Source: CAZJFH01 sp964545205 (GTDB lineage: Bacteria > Pseudomonadota > Alphaproteobacteria > Rhodospirillales > Magnetospirillaceae). From it: 64,000 nt of DNA. Below are positions 50,401-57,859 of the stretch, one piece after another. Under the pieces are notes generated by a model. It made no database searches, was not told the origin of the DNA, and was given only the letters and a program-made list of their open reading frames with translations. The stretch is taken from NCBI GenBank assembly GCA_964545205.1, contig CAZJFH010000006.1, positions 1 to 64,000 on the forward strand, written 5' to 3'. The position numbers were made by a program, and so were the translations under genes. The stretch's first letter is position 1. The number at the start of each line of letters is the position of its first letter.

Positions 50401-50583
50401 AAGGGCAGCGGCATCTTCGCCGCCACCTACGTGATCGAGGGCGCGTCGGGCGATCCGAGGATCACCGTCAATCCGCTGGCGGCGCTGACGCCCGGGTTCC
50501 TGCGCAAGTTCTTCGAGCTGTTCACCGGCGGCGCCTCGACGCTGCGTCCGGCCGAGGCGGCGACGGAAGCAACGCCGCGTTAA
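47422..50583 (+). CDS. YhdP/AsmA-like intermembrane protein (DUF3971)
   Basis: A 1053-residue protein with one N-terminal membrane anchor (about residues 10-30, LEALILSLLFLAALAAW) and a long periplasmic beta-rich body, ending in an AsmA C-terminal-like region (FRMKDGLVELSESRAFGPAL, ARGQIDVRAERMALEGTIVP). Such proteins bridge the inner and outer membrane and move phospholipids. GTG start. It diverges from glnE across 279 bp that should hold both promoters. Confidence 0.85.
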   Translation: MVQGTVRSLLRLLEALILSLLFLAALAAWRLSQGPLELDVLTPYVAEALSVPGGPVRIELDGTVLTWAGWERALDLRAVGVRAVTSDGTVRAAVPEISLSLSGRALLKGEVAPRTIELINPRLHLVRGPGGAMRWGLGGSEAGESDQLVARLFHDLARPADPSGPAGHLTRVNLVDAQAVIEDEVTGTTWRAPDADLLLLRDETGIAAEVHLLVDAGGVLTEIDGHARFRPVDGALHASLTVRDLRPDVYARLLPDLAPLKAVDLPVSGVVTLAWDVEHGLDRVAFDVSGGAGTLRLPEPVGLDYAVAALQLRGQVTDAPRRAVIEELHVDLGGPVLTANAVADLVGGEVIVKAEAGLRDLPVDDIDRYWPAMAGPNAREWVTENLSDGIVREARASVAARRTADGAVIVEALDGAIRPEGVTVDYLSPMPPVRNAAAVATFDARSFSIDIEGGEVYGLEVRDGTIVFTGLDVGDEKADIRLRIDGPLADALTLIDHRPLGYTSRLGIAPQRVKGRAAVDLELSFPLLKDLRMDDVAVHATAEAGDVFIPEVLLGLDLSEGKLALDVDGDGMDVSGPVVLGTIPGELNWRENFGDDVTFRSRYRLQATVQEHQRHELRLKGPPFIAPWITGPVRADVVATMNGGGNGRIDAKIDLEPARMAPAGFGWTKPVGLPGAAEVEIVLKDEKLAEIPRFAIRAADLSMDGAVAFDGDGEPRRVDFTRLRYGRTDARGSLRLRPGAGMDVVLEGEAFDAAPLLSDPPGVPPAAVAIAEPVPVGDDELPPMTVDARLGRLWIGEKAGFENVTVSLTRDERLWHNARLQAPLAGGGDVLISMVPIEGTRRFNITSNNAGGLLRAMDIFDDMEGGRVLVQGTVERQGGEDVFAGTARISDYEIHRAPLLARILTVAALTGVLDLLRGDGISFSDLEAPFRMKDGLVELSESRAFGPALGLTARGQIDVRAERMALEGTIVPMYAVNSALGNIPLIGRLLTGEKGSGIFAATYVIEGASGDPRITVNPLAALTPGFLRKFFELFTGGASTLRPAEAATEATPR

Positions 50584-50674
50584 CGTTTCGCGACGATACT
50601 GCCAGCCCAGACTCCTTCCTTTTTCGCCGGTTCTTGATCAGAATGGACCGGTTCCGGACAGCGGTGGTTTGCAG

Positions 50675-52615
50675 ATGTCGAAGCTCAGGATCACCATCGT
50701 CGCCGCCATCGGGCTGGCGTTCGCGACCCCGGCGCAGGCGGCGGAGCTGAGCTCGGGACTGGCGGCCCTGCAGGCCGAGGACTACGAGAAGGCGCTCGCC
50801 GAGTTGCGGCCGCTGGCGCACGACACCGCCGAAGCGGCCTTCGCGCTGGCCGGAATGTACGACAACGGCTGGGGCGTGCCGGCCAGCCATTCCATCGCCG
50901 CCGGCTATTACCGGCGGGCCATGGAACTGGGCCATGCCGAGGCGACGTTCCGTTACGCGCAGCGGCTCGAGCAAGGCAAGGGCCTGCCGCGCGACGCCGC
51001 CGGCGCCCTCGAGCACTACAAGACGGCGGCCGAGAAGGACCATCCCGCGGCCCAGCGCCAGCTCGCCAAGTTCCACCTGTTCGGCGTCGCCAAGAAGCCC
51101 GACTTCCTGGAGGGCCGCAAGTGGCTGAACAAGGCCGCCAACGCGGGCGACCCCGAGGCCGAGGCGCTGATTGCCGAGCTGTCGGCGCGCGGGCTGCCGA
51201 TCCTGGACATCCCGGGCACGGCGCAGCCGACCGAGGCGGCGGCGAAACGCGTGCTCGGCGAGGTCAAGGACCTGATCGCGCCGCTGCTGCGCGGCGGCCG
51301 CGGCGACGCGAGCCTGCGCCTGCGGCGCGCGCCGACCGTGGCGACCATCGCCGAAGGCCATCTGGTGACCCTGCCCTCGGTCGAGATCGCCGCAGGCTTC
51401 GGCCAGGTGCGGCTGGGCTCGGTCCAGATCGCCTTCAAGCCGCAGGGCGACGACTACGCCGTCGCCGTGAGCCTGCCCAAACGCGCCAGCATCGTCGACG
51501 ACGGCGACAACGAGATCGGCACGCTGTCGCTGGGCAGCCACAAGATCGACGGCACCTGGTCGACGGCGCTGCACACCATGACCGCCTACCGGGCCGAGTT
51601 CGACACGCTGAAGCTCGCCGGCCCCGGCCTGCCGGTCGGCATCGAGGTGCGCAGGATCCACGGCGAGCGCACGGTCGCCGCCGGCGACGACGGCCGTCAG
51701 GACGTCGCCGAGCGCATCGCCTTCGAGGGCGTCGACCTGATCAAGACCGGCGGCGCGCCGGTGGTGGGCGCGCGCGTCCATTTCGACGAAATCGGCTTCG
51801 CGGCCGCCTATGACGGCCTCGATCTCGGCGCCGTCGCCAGCTTCGCGGCGCGCCAGGGCCTCGACTGGCGCACCGGCGCGCCGCTGCCCGCGGCGGAGGT
51901 GGCGGCGGGCGACGAGGTCGTGCCGCCGATGATCCGGGCGATCAAGATCTCGACCACCATCGGCGGCTTCACGCTGACCGCCTCGGACGGCTCCAGCGTG
52001 GTCTCGGCGGTCAGCGGCGAGATCGCGTTCTCGGGCAGCCGGCTCGACGAGGCGCTGGCCGAATTCGGCCTGGTCTACGGGCATTCCGGGCTGACGGTGC
52101 CGAGCCTCGGCGAGTCCGCGACGGCGGCGCCGCAGACCGTGCGCCTCGCCCTCGGCATCGAGCGCTTGCCGCTGGCGCAGCTCGTCGGCACCACCCTGGG
52201 CGCGGCGGCCGACGGCCTGAAGGGCGGCACGTCCGAGGCCGCGGCGGGCGGCGTCCCGGGTCTCGGCCTCGACGCGGCGACCAAGGTCCTGGCCGGCGCC
52301 GGCGCGACGGTGCGCCTGGACGAGGCGGTGTTCGCGGGCGAGGGCTACGAGATCAGGGTGACCGGCGCCTTCGCCCCCGGCGAATCCGGGGTCGGCGGCG
52401 AACTCGACGTCACGGCGCGCGGGCTCGACGCGCTGCTGGCGGCACGCGACGCCGGCGCGCCGGTGCAGGTCGACACCGCCAAGCTCGATGCGGTCCGCGC
52501 CCTGGCGGTGCACGACAAGGACGCCGAAGGGCGCGACGTCGAGGTGTTCCGCTTCGCCTTGCGGCCCGACGGCACCGTCACCGTGAACGGCAAGGCGACC
52601 GACCTCCTGAACTAG
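50675..52615 (+). CDS. Secreted Sel1-repeat protein with a C-terminal periplasmic domain
   Basis: A 646-residue protein with signal peptide MSKLRITIVAAIGLAFATPA (cleavage after AQA). Residues about 30-165 are Sel1-like TPR repeats (AAFALAGMYDNGWGVPASHS, ATFRYAQRLEQGKGLPRDAA, KWLNKAANAGDPEAEALIAE). The C-terminal ~450 residues form a beta-rich domain with paired strands that I do not recognise, resembling DUF2125-type periplasmic proteins in composition. It follows the YhdP-like gene by 91 bp on the same strand; both are envelope proteins. Confidence 0.75.
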   Translation: MSKLRITIVAAIGLAFATPAQAAELSSGLAALQAEDYEKALAELRPLAHDTAEAAFALAGMYDNGWGVPASHSIAAGYYRRAMELGHAEATFRYAQRLEQGKGLPRDAAGALEHYKTAAEKDHPAAQRQLAKFHLFGVAKKPDFLEGRKWLNKAANAGDPEAEALIAELSARGLPILDIPGTAQPTEAAAKRVLGEVKDLIAPLLRGGRGDASLRLRRAPTVATIAEGHLVTLPSVEIAAGFGQVRLGSVQIAFKPQGDDYAVAVSLPKRASIVDDGDNEIGTLSLGSHKIDGTWSTALHTMTAYRAEFDTLKLAGPGLPVGIEVRRIHGERTVAAGDDGRQDVAERIAFEGVDLIKTGGAPVVGARVHFDEIGFAAAYDGLDLGAVASFAARQGLDWRTGAPLPAAEVAAGDEVVPPMIRAIKISTTIGGFTLTASDGSSVVSAVSGEIAFSGSRLDEALAEFGLVYGHSGLTVPSLGESATAAPQTVRLALGIERLPLAQLVGTTLGAAADGLKGGTSEAAAGGVPGLGLDAATKVLAGAGATVRLDEAVFAGEGYEIRVTGAFAPGESGVGGELDVTARGLDALLAARDAGAPVQVDTAKLDAVRALAVHDKDAEGRDVEVFRFALRPDGTVTVNGKATDLLN

Positions 52616-52633
52616 GCGATCGCCCGCGACCGC

Positions 52634-54262
52634 ATGAAGATTCTCGGCGTCTCAGCCCACCGCCCCGATTCGGCCGCCGCCGTCGTCGTCGACGGCCGCA
52701 TCGTCGCCGCGGCGCAGGAAGAGCGCTTCAGCCGCCGCAAGAACGAGGACCGCTTTCCCCGCGCCGCGATCGCCGCCTGCCTCGAGCAGGCCGGGCTCGG
52801 CGCCGGCGATCTCGACGCGGTGGCCTTCGCCGATCCCGAACGCGCCGCCGCGCCGCCCTGGCCCGGCGACCTGCCGCCGCCACGCCTGGTCGACCGCCTG
52901 CACGCCCTGGCGGCGGCGGCGTTCCTGCCCTCGCCGTTCGCCGAGGCGGCGGTCGTCGTCCAGGACGAGTGCGGGTTCGGTCGTCAGACCGGACTGGCGG
53001 CGGGACGGGACGGCACCGTGGCGCTGCGCCGCGAACTGCCGGCGCCGCACGGCATCGGCCCGCTCTATTCGGCCGCCACCCGCCTGGCCGGATTCCGGGT
53101 CGGCACCGGCGAATTCAAGCTGATGGGCCTGGCGCCCTTCGGCAGGCCGCGGTTCCGCGCCGCCATCGAGGCCGCCGCGCTGCGCTGGCAGGACGACGGC
53201 ACGCTGCTGCTCGATGCGGCCGTGTTTCCCGACTCCGACCCCGAATCCGGCGCCGCGCGGCTCGCCGCCTTGCTCGGCATTCCGTTCGGCGACGGCGGCG
53301 GCCCGGCCGAGGCGCACATGGACCTCGCCGCCTCGGTCCAGGCGGTGGCGGACGAGGCGCTCTCGCGCCTGGCCGACGGCTGGATGGCCGCGACCGGCGC
53401 CCCGGCCCTGTGCCTCGGCGGCCGGTTCGCGCTGAACTGCGCCGCCAACGGCCGGCTGCTGGCGCGCCGGCCCGGGATCCGGCTGTGGGTGCAGCCCGCG
53501 GCCGGAACGGCCGGCGCCGCGTTGGGCGCCGCGCTCGCCGTGGCCGCGGCGGAGCACGCCTGGCCGATCGTGCCGGCGGATCGCATGGCCGGGGCGCGGC
53601 TGGGTCCCGCCTTCGCGCGGCAAGAGGTCGCGACCCGGCTGACCGCGCGCGGCGCCAGATTCGACATCGTCGAGCCGCCGGCGCTGATCGCGCGCGTCGC
53701 CGAGGCGCTGGCCGCCGGACTGGTGGTCGGCTGGATGCAGGGGCGGATGGAGTTCGGCCCGCGCGCCCTGGGCGGGCGCTCGATCCTCGCCGATCCGCGC
53801 GGCGCCGGCGTGCAGCGGCTGCTCAACGTGGCGGTGAAGCGGCGCGAGCCGTTCCGGCCGTTCGCGCCGGTCGTCCCCGCGGCCGAAGCCGGAAGCTGGT
53901 TCGGCTGCGACCGGCCGTCGCCCTACATGACCCTGACCTTTCCGGTCCTGCCGGCGGCGCGGGAGCGGCTGCCGGCGATCACCCATGTCGACGGCTCGGC
54001 ACGGCTGCAGACCGTCGCGCCCGACGACGATCCGCGCCTGTCGGCGCTGCTGGCCGCCTTCGCCGAGCGAACCGGCTGCCCCGTGCTGGTCAACACCAGC
54101 TTCAACGTCCGTGGCGAGCCGCTCGTCAACACGCCGGAAGACGCGTTCCGCTGCTTCATGGGCAGCGACATCGACGTGCTGGCGATCGAGAACTGTCTGC
54201 TGCGCAAGGCCGACCAGGATCCGTCGCTGGCCGGCGACCACGCCGCCGGCTTCAGCGACTGA
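52634..54262 (+). CDS. Carbamoyltransferase (NodU/CmcH family)
   Basis: A 542-residue enzyme transferring carbamoyl groups to hydroxyls of sugars or secondary metabolites. The N-terminal Kae1-like domain starts GVSAHRPDSAAAVVVDG and QEERFSRRKNEDRFP; the C-terminal YrdC-like half shows MEFGPRALGGRSILADPR, RREPFRPFAPVV and VNTSFNVRGEPLVNTP. It lies upstream of polysaccharide genes, so modification of a surface glycan is plausible. Confidence 0.92.
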   Translation: MKILGVSAHRPDSAAAVVVDGRIVAAAQEERFSRRKNEDRFPRAAIAACLEQAGLGAGDLDAVAFADPERAAAPPWPGDLPPPRLVDRLHALAAAAFLPSPFAEAAVVVQDECGFGRQTGLAAGRDGTVALRRELPAPHGIGPLYSAATRLAGFRVGTGEFKLMGLAPFGRPRFRAAIEAAALRWQDDGTLLLDAAVFPDSDPESGAARLAALLGIPFGDGGGPAEAHMDLAASVQAVADEALSRLADGWMAATGAPALCLGGRFALNCAANGRLLARRPGIRLWVQPAAGTAGAALGAALAVAAAEHAWPIVPADRMAGARLGPAFARQEVATRLTARGARFDIVEPPALIARVAEALAAGLVVGWMQGRMEFGPRALGGRSILADPRGAGVQRLLNVAVKRREPFRPFAPVVPAAEAGSWFGCDRPSPYMTLTFPVLPAARERLPAITHVDGSARLQTVAPDDDPRLSALLAAFAERTGCPVLVNTSFNVRGEPLVNTPEDAFRCFMGSDIDVLAIENCLLRKADQDPSLAGDHAAGFSD

Positions 54263-54266
54263 GCGC

Positions 54267-54461
54267 TCAGGACCCGACGGCGCCGAAGATGCGCCGGGAC
54301 TCCGCGGCGACGGCCAGCGGCGGCAGCTCGGCCTCGGCGAGGCCGGCGATCGCCTGCTCGACGCGCTCGGCCAGCATGTGGTTGCCCTCGGCGATCAGCT
54401 CGCCGCGCAGGGTCTCGAGCCGGCGGATGAGGGTTCCGATCTCGCTCAAGCCGCCGCCCAT
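54267..54461 (-). CDS. Small helical protein (64 aa)
   Basis: A 64-residue protein (MGGGLSEIGTLIRRLETLRG...) with a long amphipathic helix (LIAEGNHMLAERVEQAIAGL). It overlaps the upstream zinc-ribbon gene by 16 bp. No family is recognised. Confidence 0.5.
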   Translation of the reverse strand: MGGGLSEIGTLIRRLETLRGELIAEGNHMLAERVEQAIAGLAEAELPPLAVAAESRRIFGAVGS

Positions 54462-54631
54462 GCCGGCTCGGCGTGGCGGGACGCGCCCGCGCGCGGCGCG
54501 CGCGGCGCTTCGGCATCGTGGCGATGGACCCGGAAGCAGTCCTGACACCAGGCGTAGGTGTCCCGCCCGTCGGCGACGAGCTGGTGCTCGGTGACGCGCC
54601 CGCAGCACGGGCATTGCATCGATTGGCGCAT
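54446..54631 (-). CDS. Small zinc-ribbon protein (61 aa)
   Basis: A 61-residue protein with paired knuckles CPCCG (about residue 7) and CQDC (about 29) followed by basic and Ala-rich residues. The start at 54631 has a purine-rich GAGCGG upstream; 54619 is possible. The role is unknown. Confidence 0.55.
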   Translation of the reverse strand: MRQSMQCPCCGRVTEHQLVADGRDTYAWCQDCFRVHRHDAEAPRAPRAGASRHAEPAWAAA

Positions 54632-54768
54632 CGGATCGACCGCTCCGCTTCGAGATGCTCCGACCCTAACCGCTTGGGTGACGAGTCAAAACTATCCGCT
54701 GGTATAAGACCTTCGGCGCCAAGGTATTATCCGTCGGCGCGCAGCCGCCCCGCCGCGGCGGCTTCGGA

Positions 54769-54797
54769 TTGAGTTTCGCCCGCCCGCCGTCTATAAC
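54769..54797 (+). promoter_or_regulatory. Promoter of the polysaccharide gene pair
   Basis: TTGAGT (54769-54774), exactly 17 bases, then TATAAC (54792-54797), 27 bp before the GTG of the dehydratase gene. Both boxes are near consensus. Confidence 0.65.
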
Positions 54798-54824
54798 CTC
54801 GGTCGGTGCCACAGGGGACTGCCC

Positions 54825-56741
54825 GTGAAGTTCAACTTCCCTCTGCCCGGGCGGGTGCGCGTCGTCCTCGCTCATGATCTGATCATGGCCGCGGCCTCGT
54901 TCGCGCTGGCGCTGTACATCCGGCTGGAGGACCAGCTGTGGAGCTTCATCCGTCCGGGCGAGCTGGCGCTCTCGGCCGGGGTGTTCACCGCGGTCGCCGC
55001 GGTGGTGTTCTGGTTCCACGGCATGTATCGCAGCGTCTGGCGCTACGCCTCGCTGCCCGACCTGGTCGCCATCGTCCGCGCGGTGACGCTGACGCTGCTG
55101 ATCTTCCTGCCGATCATGTTCATGATCACCCGGCTGGAGTCGCTGCCGCGCTCGTTCCTGGTGATCAACTGGTTCGTGCTGATCTTCCTGCTCGGCGCGC
55201 CGCGCCTCTGCTACCGGCTGTTCAAGGACGGCCGCGTCCAGCTCCGCCCGCGCGAGGACCGCCGCATCCCGGTGCTGCTGGCCGGCGCCGGCGACGGCGC
55301 CGACCTGTTCATCCGGGCGATGCAGGCGCCGAGGGCCAGCTATCGGCCGGTCGGCATCCTGTCGGCCTCGATGGGCCGGGTCGGCCGCGAGATCAACGGC
55401 GTGCGCGTGCTCGGGCCGGTCGAGGCGCTGACCGAGGCGGTCGAGCGGCTGGAGCGCCGGGGACGGCGACCGCACAAGATCGTCCTGGTCCCCGACGCGG
55501 TGCCGCGCGAGGCGGCGGCCAGGCTGATCGAGGACGCCGACCGCCTGGGCATCCCGGTCTCGCGCCTGCCCGACGCCAACGCCCTGCGCCAGGGCGCCTC
55601 GGACGAGATCGAGCTGCGCCCGATCGAGATCGAGGACCTGCTCGGCCGGCCGCAGACCGCGCTGGACCGCGAGGGGATGGCGGCGCTGGTCAGCGGCCGC
55701 CGCGTCGTGGTCACCGGCGCCGGCGGCTCGATCGGCTCTGAGCTGGTGCGCCAGATCGCCCGCCTGGAGCCGAGCGAGCTGCTGCTGATCGACAGCAGCG
55801 AATTCGCGCTCTACACGATCGACATGGAGATCGCCGGCACCCATCCCGACCTGCCGCGCCGGACGCTGCTGGCCGACGTGCGCGACCGGCCGCGGATCGA
55901 GCGCCTGTTCGACGCGGCGCGGCCGCAGCTCGTGTTCCACGCCGCGGCGCTCAAGCATGTGCCGATGGTCGAGAGCAACCCGCGCGAAGGCGTGCTGACC
56001 AACGCCGTCGGCACCCGCATCGTCGCCGACGCGGCGCGGCGGGCCGGCGCCGAGGTGATGGTGATGGTCTCGACCGACAAGGCGGTCAACCCGACCAGCC
56101 TGATGGGCGCCACCAAGCGCGTCGCCGAGCAGTACTGCCAGGCGCTCGACCTCGACCCGGCCGGCGGCACCAAGTTCATCACCGTGCGGTTCGGCAACGT
56201 GCTCGGCTCGACGGGATCGGTGGTGCCGCTGTTCCGGCGCCAGCTCAAGGCCGGCGGGCCGCTGACCGTCACCCATCCCGACATGATCCGCTACTTCATG
56301 ACGATCCGCGAGGCGGTCGAGCTGGTGCTGCAGGCCTCGGCCTTCGGCGCCGCCAGCACGGCCTGGCGCGGCCGCATCTTCGTGCTCGACATGGGCCAGC
56401 CGGTCAAGATCGTCGACCTGGCGCGCCAGATGATCCGGCTGGCCGGGCTGCAGCCCGACAAGGACGTCGAGATCGTCTTCACCGGCATCCGGCCGGGCGA
56501 GAAGCTGTTCGAGGAGATCTTCCACGGCGCGGAAGCGCCGGTCGCCACCGACTGCAAGGGCGTGCTGGTCGCCGAGACCCGGATGCCCGACCGCGAGGCG
56601 CTGGTCGCGCTGCTCGACCGCATCGAGGAGCTGGGCCGCGGCGGCGGCGACGACGACGCCATCGTGGCGAGCGTGCGCAGCCTGGTGCCGGAATACCAGC
56701 CCTCGACCCCGGATGCCGCCGCCGCGGTCAAGGCGTCCTGA
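54825..56741 (+). CDS. Membrane nucleotide-sugar dehydratase/epimerase (CapD/WbpM type)
   Basis: A 638-residue protein with four N-terminal membrane segments (residues about 10-130), a CoA-binding-like Rossmann domain and a catalytic SDR domain starting VVVTGAGGSIGSELVRQI near residue 294. STDKAVNPTSLMGATKR carries the catalytic Lys, with Met where SDRs have Tyr, as in 4,6-dehydratases of this subclass. It probably converts UDP-GlcNAc to a 4-keto-6-deoxy intermediate for surface glycans. GTG start. Confidence 0.92.
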   Translation: MKFNFPLPGRVRVVLAHDLIMAAASFALALYIRLEDQLWSFIRPGELALSAGVFTAVAAVVFWFHGMYRSVWRYASLPDLVAIVRAVTLTLLIFLPIMFMITRLESLPRSFLVINWFVLIFLLGAPRLCYRLFKDGRVQLRPREDRRIPVLLAGAGDGADLFIRAMQAPRASYRPVGILSASMGRVGREINGVRVLGPVEALTEAVERLERRGRRPHKIVLVPDAVPREAAARLIEDADRLGIPVSRLPDANALRQGASDEIELRPIEIEDLLGRPQTALDREGMAALVSGRRVVVTGAGGSIGSELVRQIARLEPSELLLIDSSEFALYTIDMEIAGTHPDLPRRTLLADVRDRPRIERLFDAARPQLVFHAAALKHVPMVESNPREGVLTNAVGTRIVADAARRAGAEVMVMVSTDKAVNPTSLMGATKRVAEQYCQALDLDPAGGTKFITVRFGNVLGSTGSVVPLFRRQLKAGGPLTVTHPDMIRYFMTIREAVELVLQASAFGAASTAWRGRIFVLDMGQPVKIVDLARQMIRLAGLQPDKDVEIVFTGIRPGEKLFEEIFHGAEAPVATDCKGVLVAETRMPDREALVALLDRIEELGRGGGDDDAIVASVRSLVPEYQPSTPDAAAAVKAS

Positions 56742-56746
56742 GGCGC

Positions 56747-57703
56747 ATGGCCGCCGTCCTGGTCACCGGCGCCAGCGGCTTCGTCGGCCGCCACCTCTGC
56801 CGCAGCCTGCTCGAGGACGGCCACGAGGTGCGCGCCGCCGTGCGCGACCCGGCATCGGCGCCGCCGGGCGTCGCCGTGGTCGCGGTCGGCGAGATCGGCG
56901 CCGGCACCGACTGGGCCGCGGCGGTCGACGGCGTCGAGACGGTCGTGCATCTGGCGGCCCGGGTCCACGTGACGAGCGACGCCGCCGCCGACCCGCTGGC
57001 CGAATTCCGCCGCGTCAACGTCGCCGGCACCGAGGTCCTGGCCCGCGCCGCCGCCGCCGCCGGGGTGCGGCGGCTGGTGCTGCTGAGCTCGATCAAGGTC
57101 AACGGCGAGGCCACGACGACGACGCCGTTCCGCGAGGACGACCCGCCGGCGCCCCAGGATCCCTACGGCGTCTCGAAGCTCGAGGCCGAGCGGCGGCTGC
57201 GCGCCGTGGCCGGCGAAACCGGCCTGGAGGCGACGATCGTGCGGCCGCCGCTGGTCTACGGTCCCGGCGTGAAGGCCAACTTCCTGCGCCTGCTGCGGCT
57301 GGTCGACCGCGGGCTGCCCTTGCCGCTCGCCGCGATCGACAACCGCCGCAGCCTGGTCGGCGTGCGCAACCTGTGCGACCTGATCGGGCGTTGCGCCGTC
57401 GACCCGCGTGCCGCCGGCGAGGTCTTCCTGGCCGGCGACGGCGCGGACGTCTCGACGCCGGACCTGATCCGCCGCATCGCCGCGGCGCTGGGCCGGCCGG
57501 CGCGCCTGTTCGCGGTGCCGCCGGCGCTGCTGGTCGGCCTGGGCCGCCTGACCGGGCGCGGCGCGGCGGTCGAGCGCCTGCGCGGCTCGCTGCAGGTCGA
57601 CATCGCCAAGGCGCGCCGCGTGCTCGACTGGACGCCGCCGGTGACGCTCGACGACGAGCTGGCGGCGACGGCGGCGGCGTATCGGGGCGCCCTCGGCACC
57701 TGA
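56747..57703 (+). CDS. NAD-dependent nucleotide-sugar epimerase/reductase
   Basis: A 318-residue SDR protein with the Rossmann fingerprint VLVTGASGFVGRHLC at the N-terminus and the catalytic YGVSKLEAERRL (YxxxK). Later IVRPPLVYGPGVKANF and VGVRNLCDL are family-typical. Encoded five bases after the dehydratase, it likely reduces or epimerises the 4-keto product. The exact sugar cannot be deduced. Confidence 0.9.
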   Translation: MAAVLVTGASGFVGRHLCRSLLEDGHEVRAAVRDPASAPPGVAVVAVGEIGAGTDWAAAVDGVETVVHLAARVHVTSDAAADPLAEFRRVNVAGTEVLARAAAAAGVRRLVLLSSIKVNGEATTTTPFREDDPPAPQDPYGVSKLEAERRLRAVAGETGLEATIVRPPLVYGPGVKANFLRLLRLVDRGLPLPLAAIDNRRSLVGVRNLCDLIGRCAVDPRAAGEVFLAGDGADVSTPDLIRRIAAALGRPARLFAVPPALLVGLGRLTGRGAAVERLRGSLQVDIAKARRVLDWTPPVTLDDELAATAAAYRGALGT

Positions 57704-57859
57704 TCGGGTAGGACTTACCCCTTTCGCCGAATCCACCGCGCGGAAGTCGCGCCCGGTTCGTCGAGGGTGCCGGGCCGGCCTATGTCGTGCTCTTGATTGC
57801 GCAACTCCTTGGCCTCGCCACATTCTTCGGGCGTCCCGTTTCCATGATCGCCCCGGGGA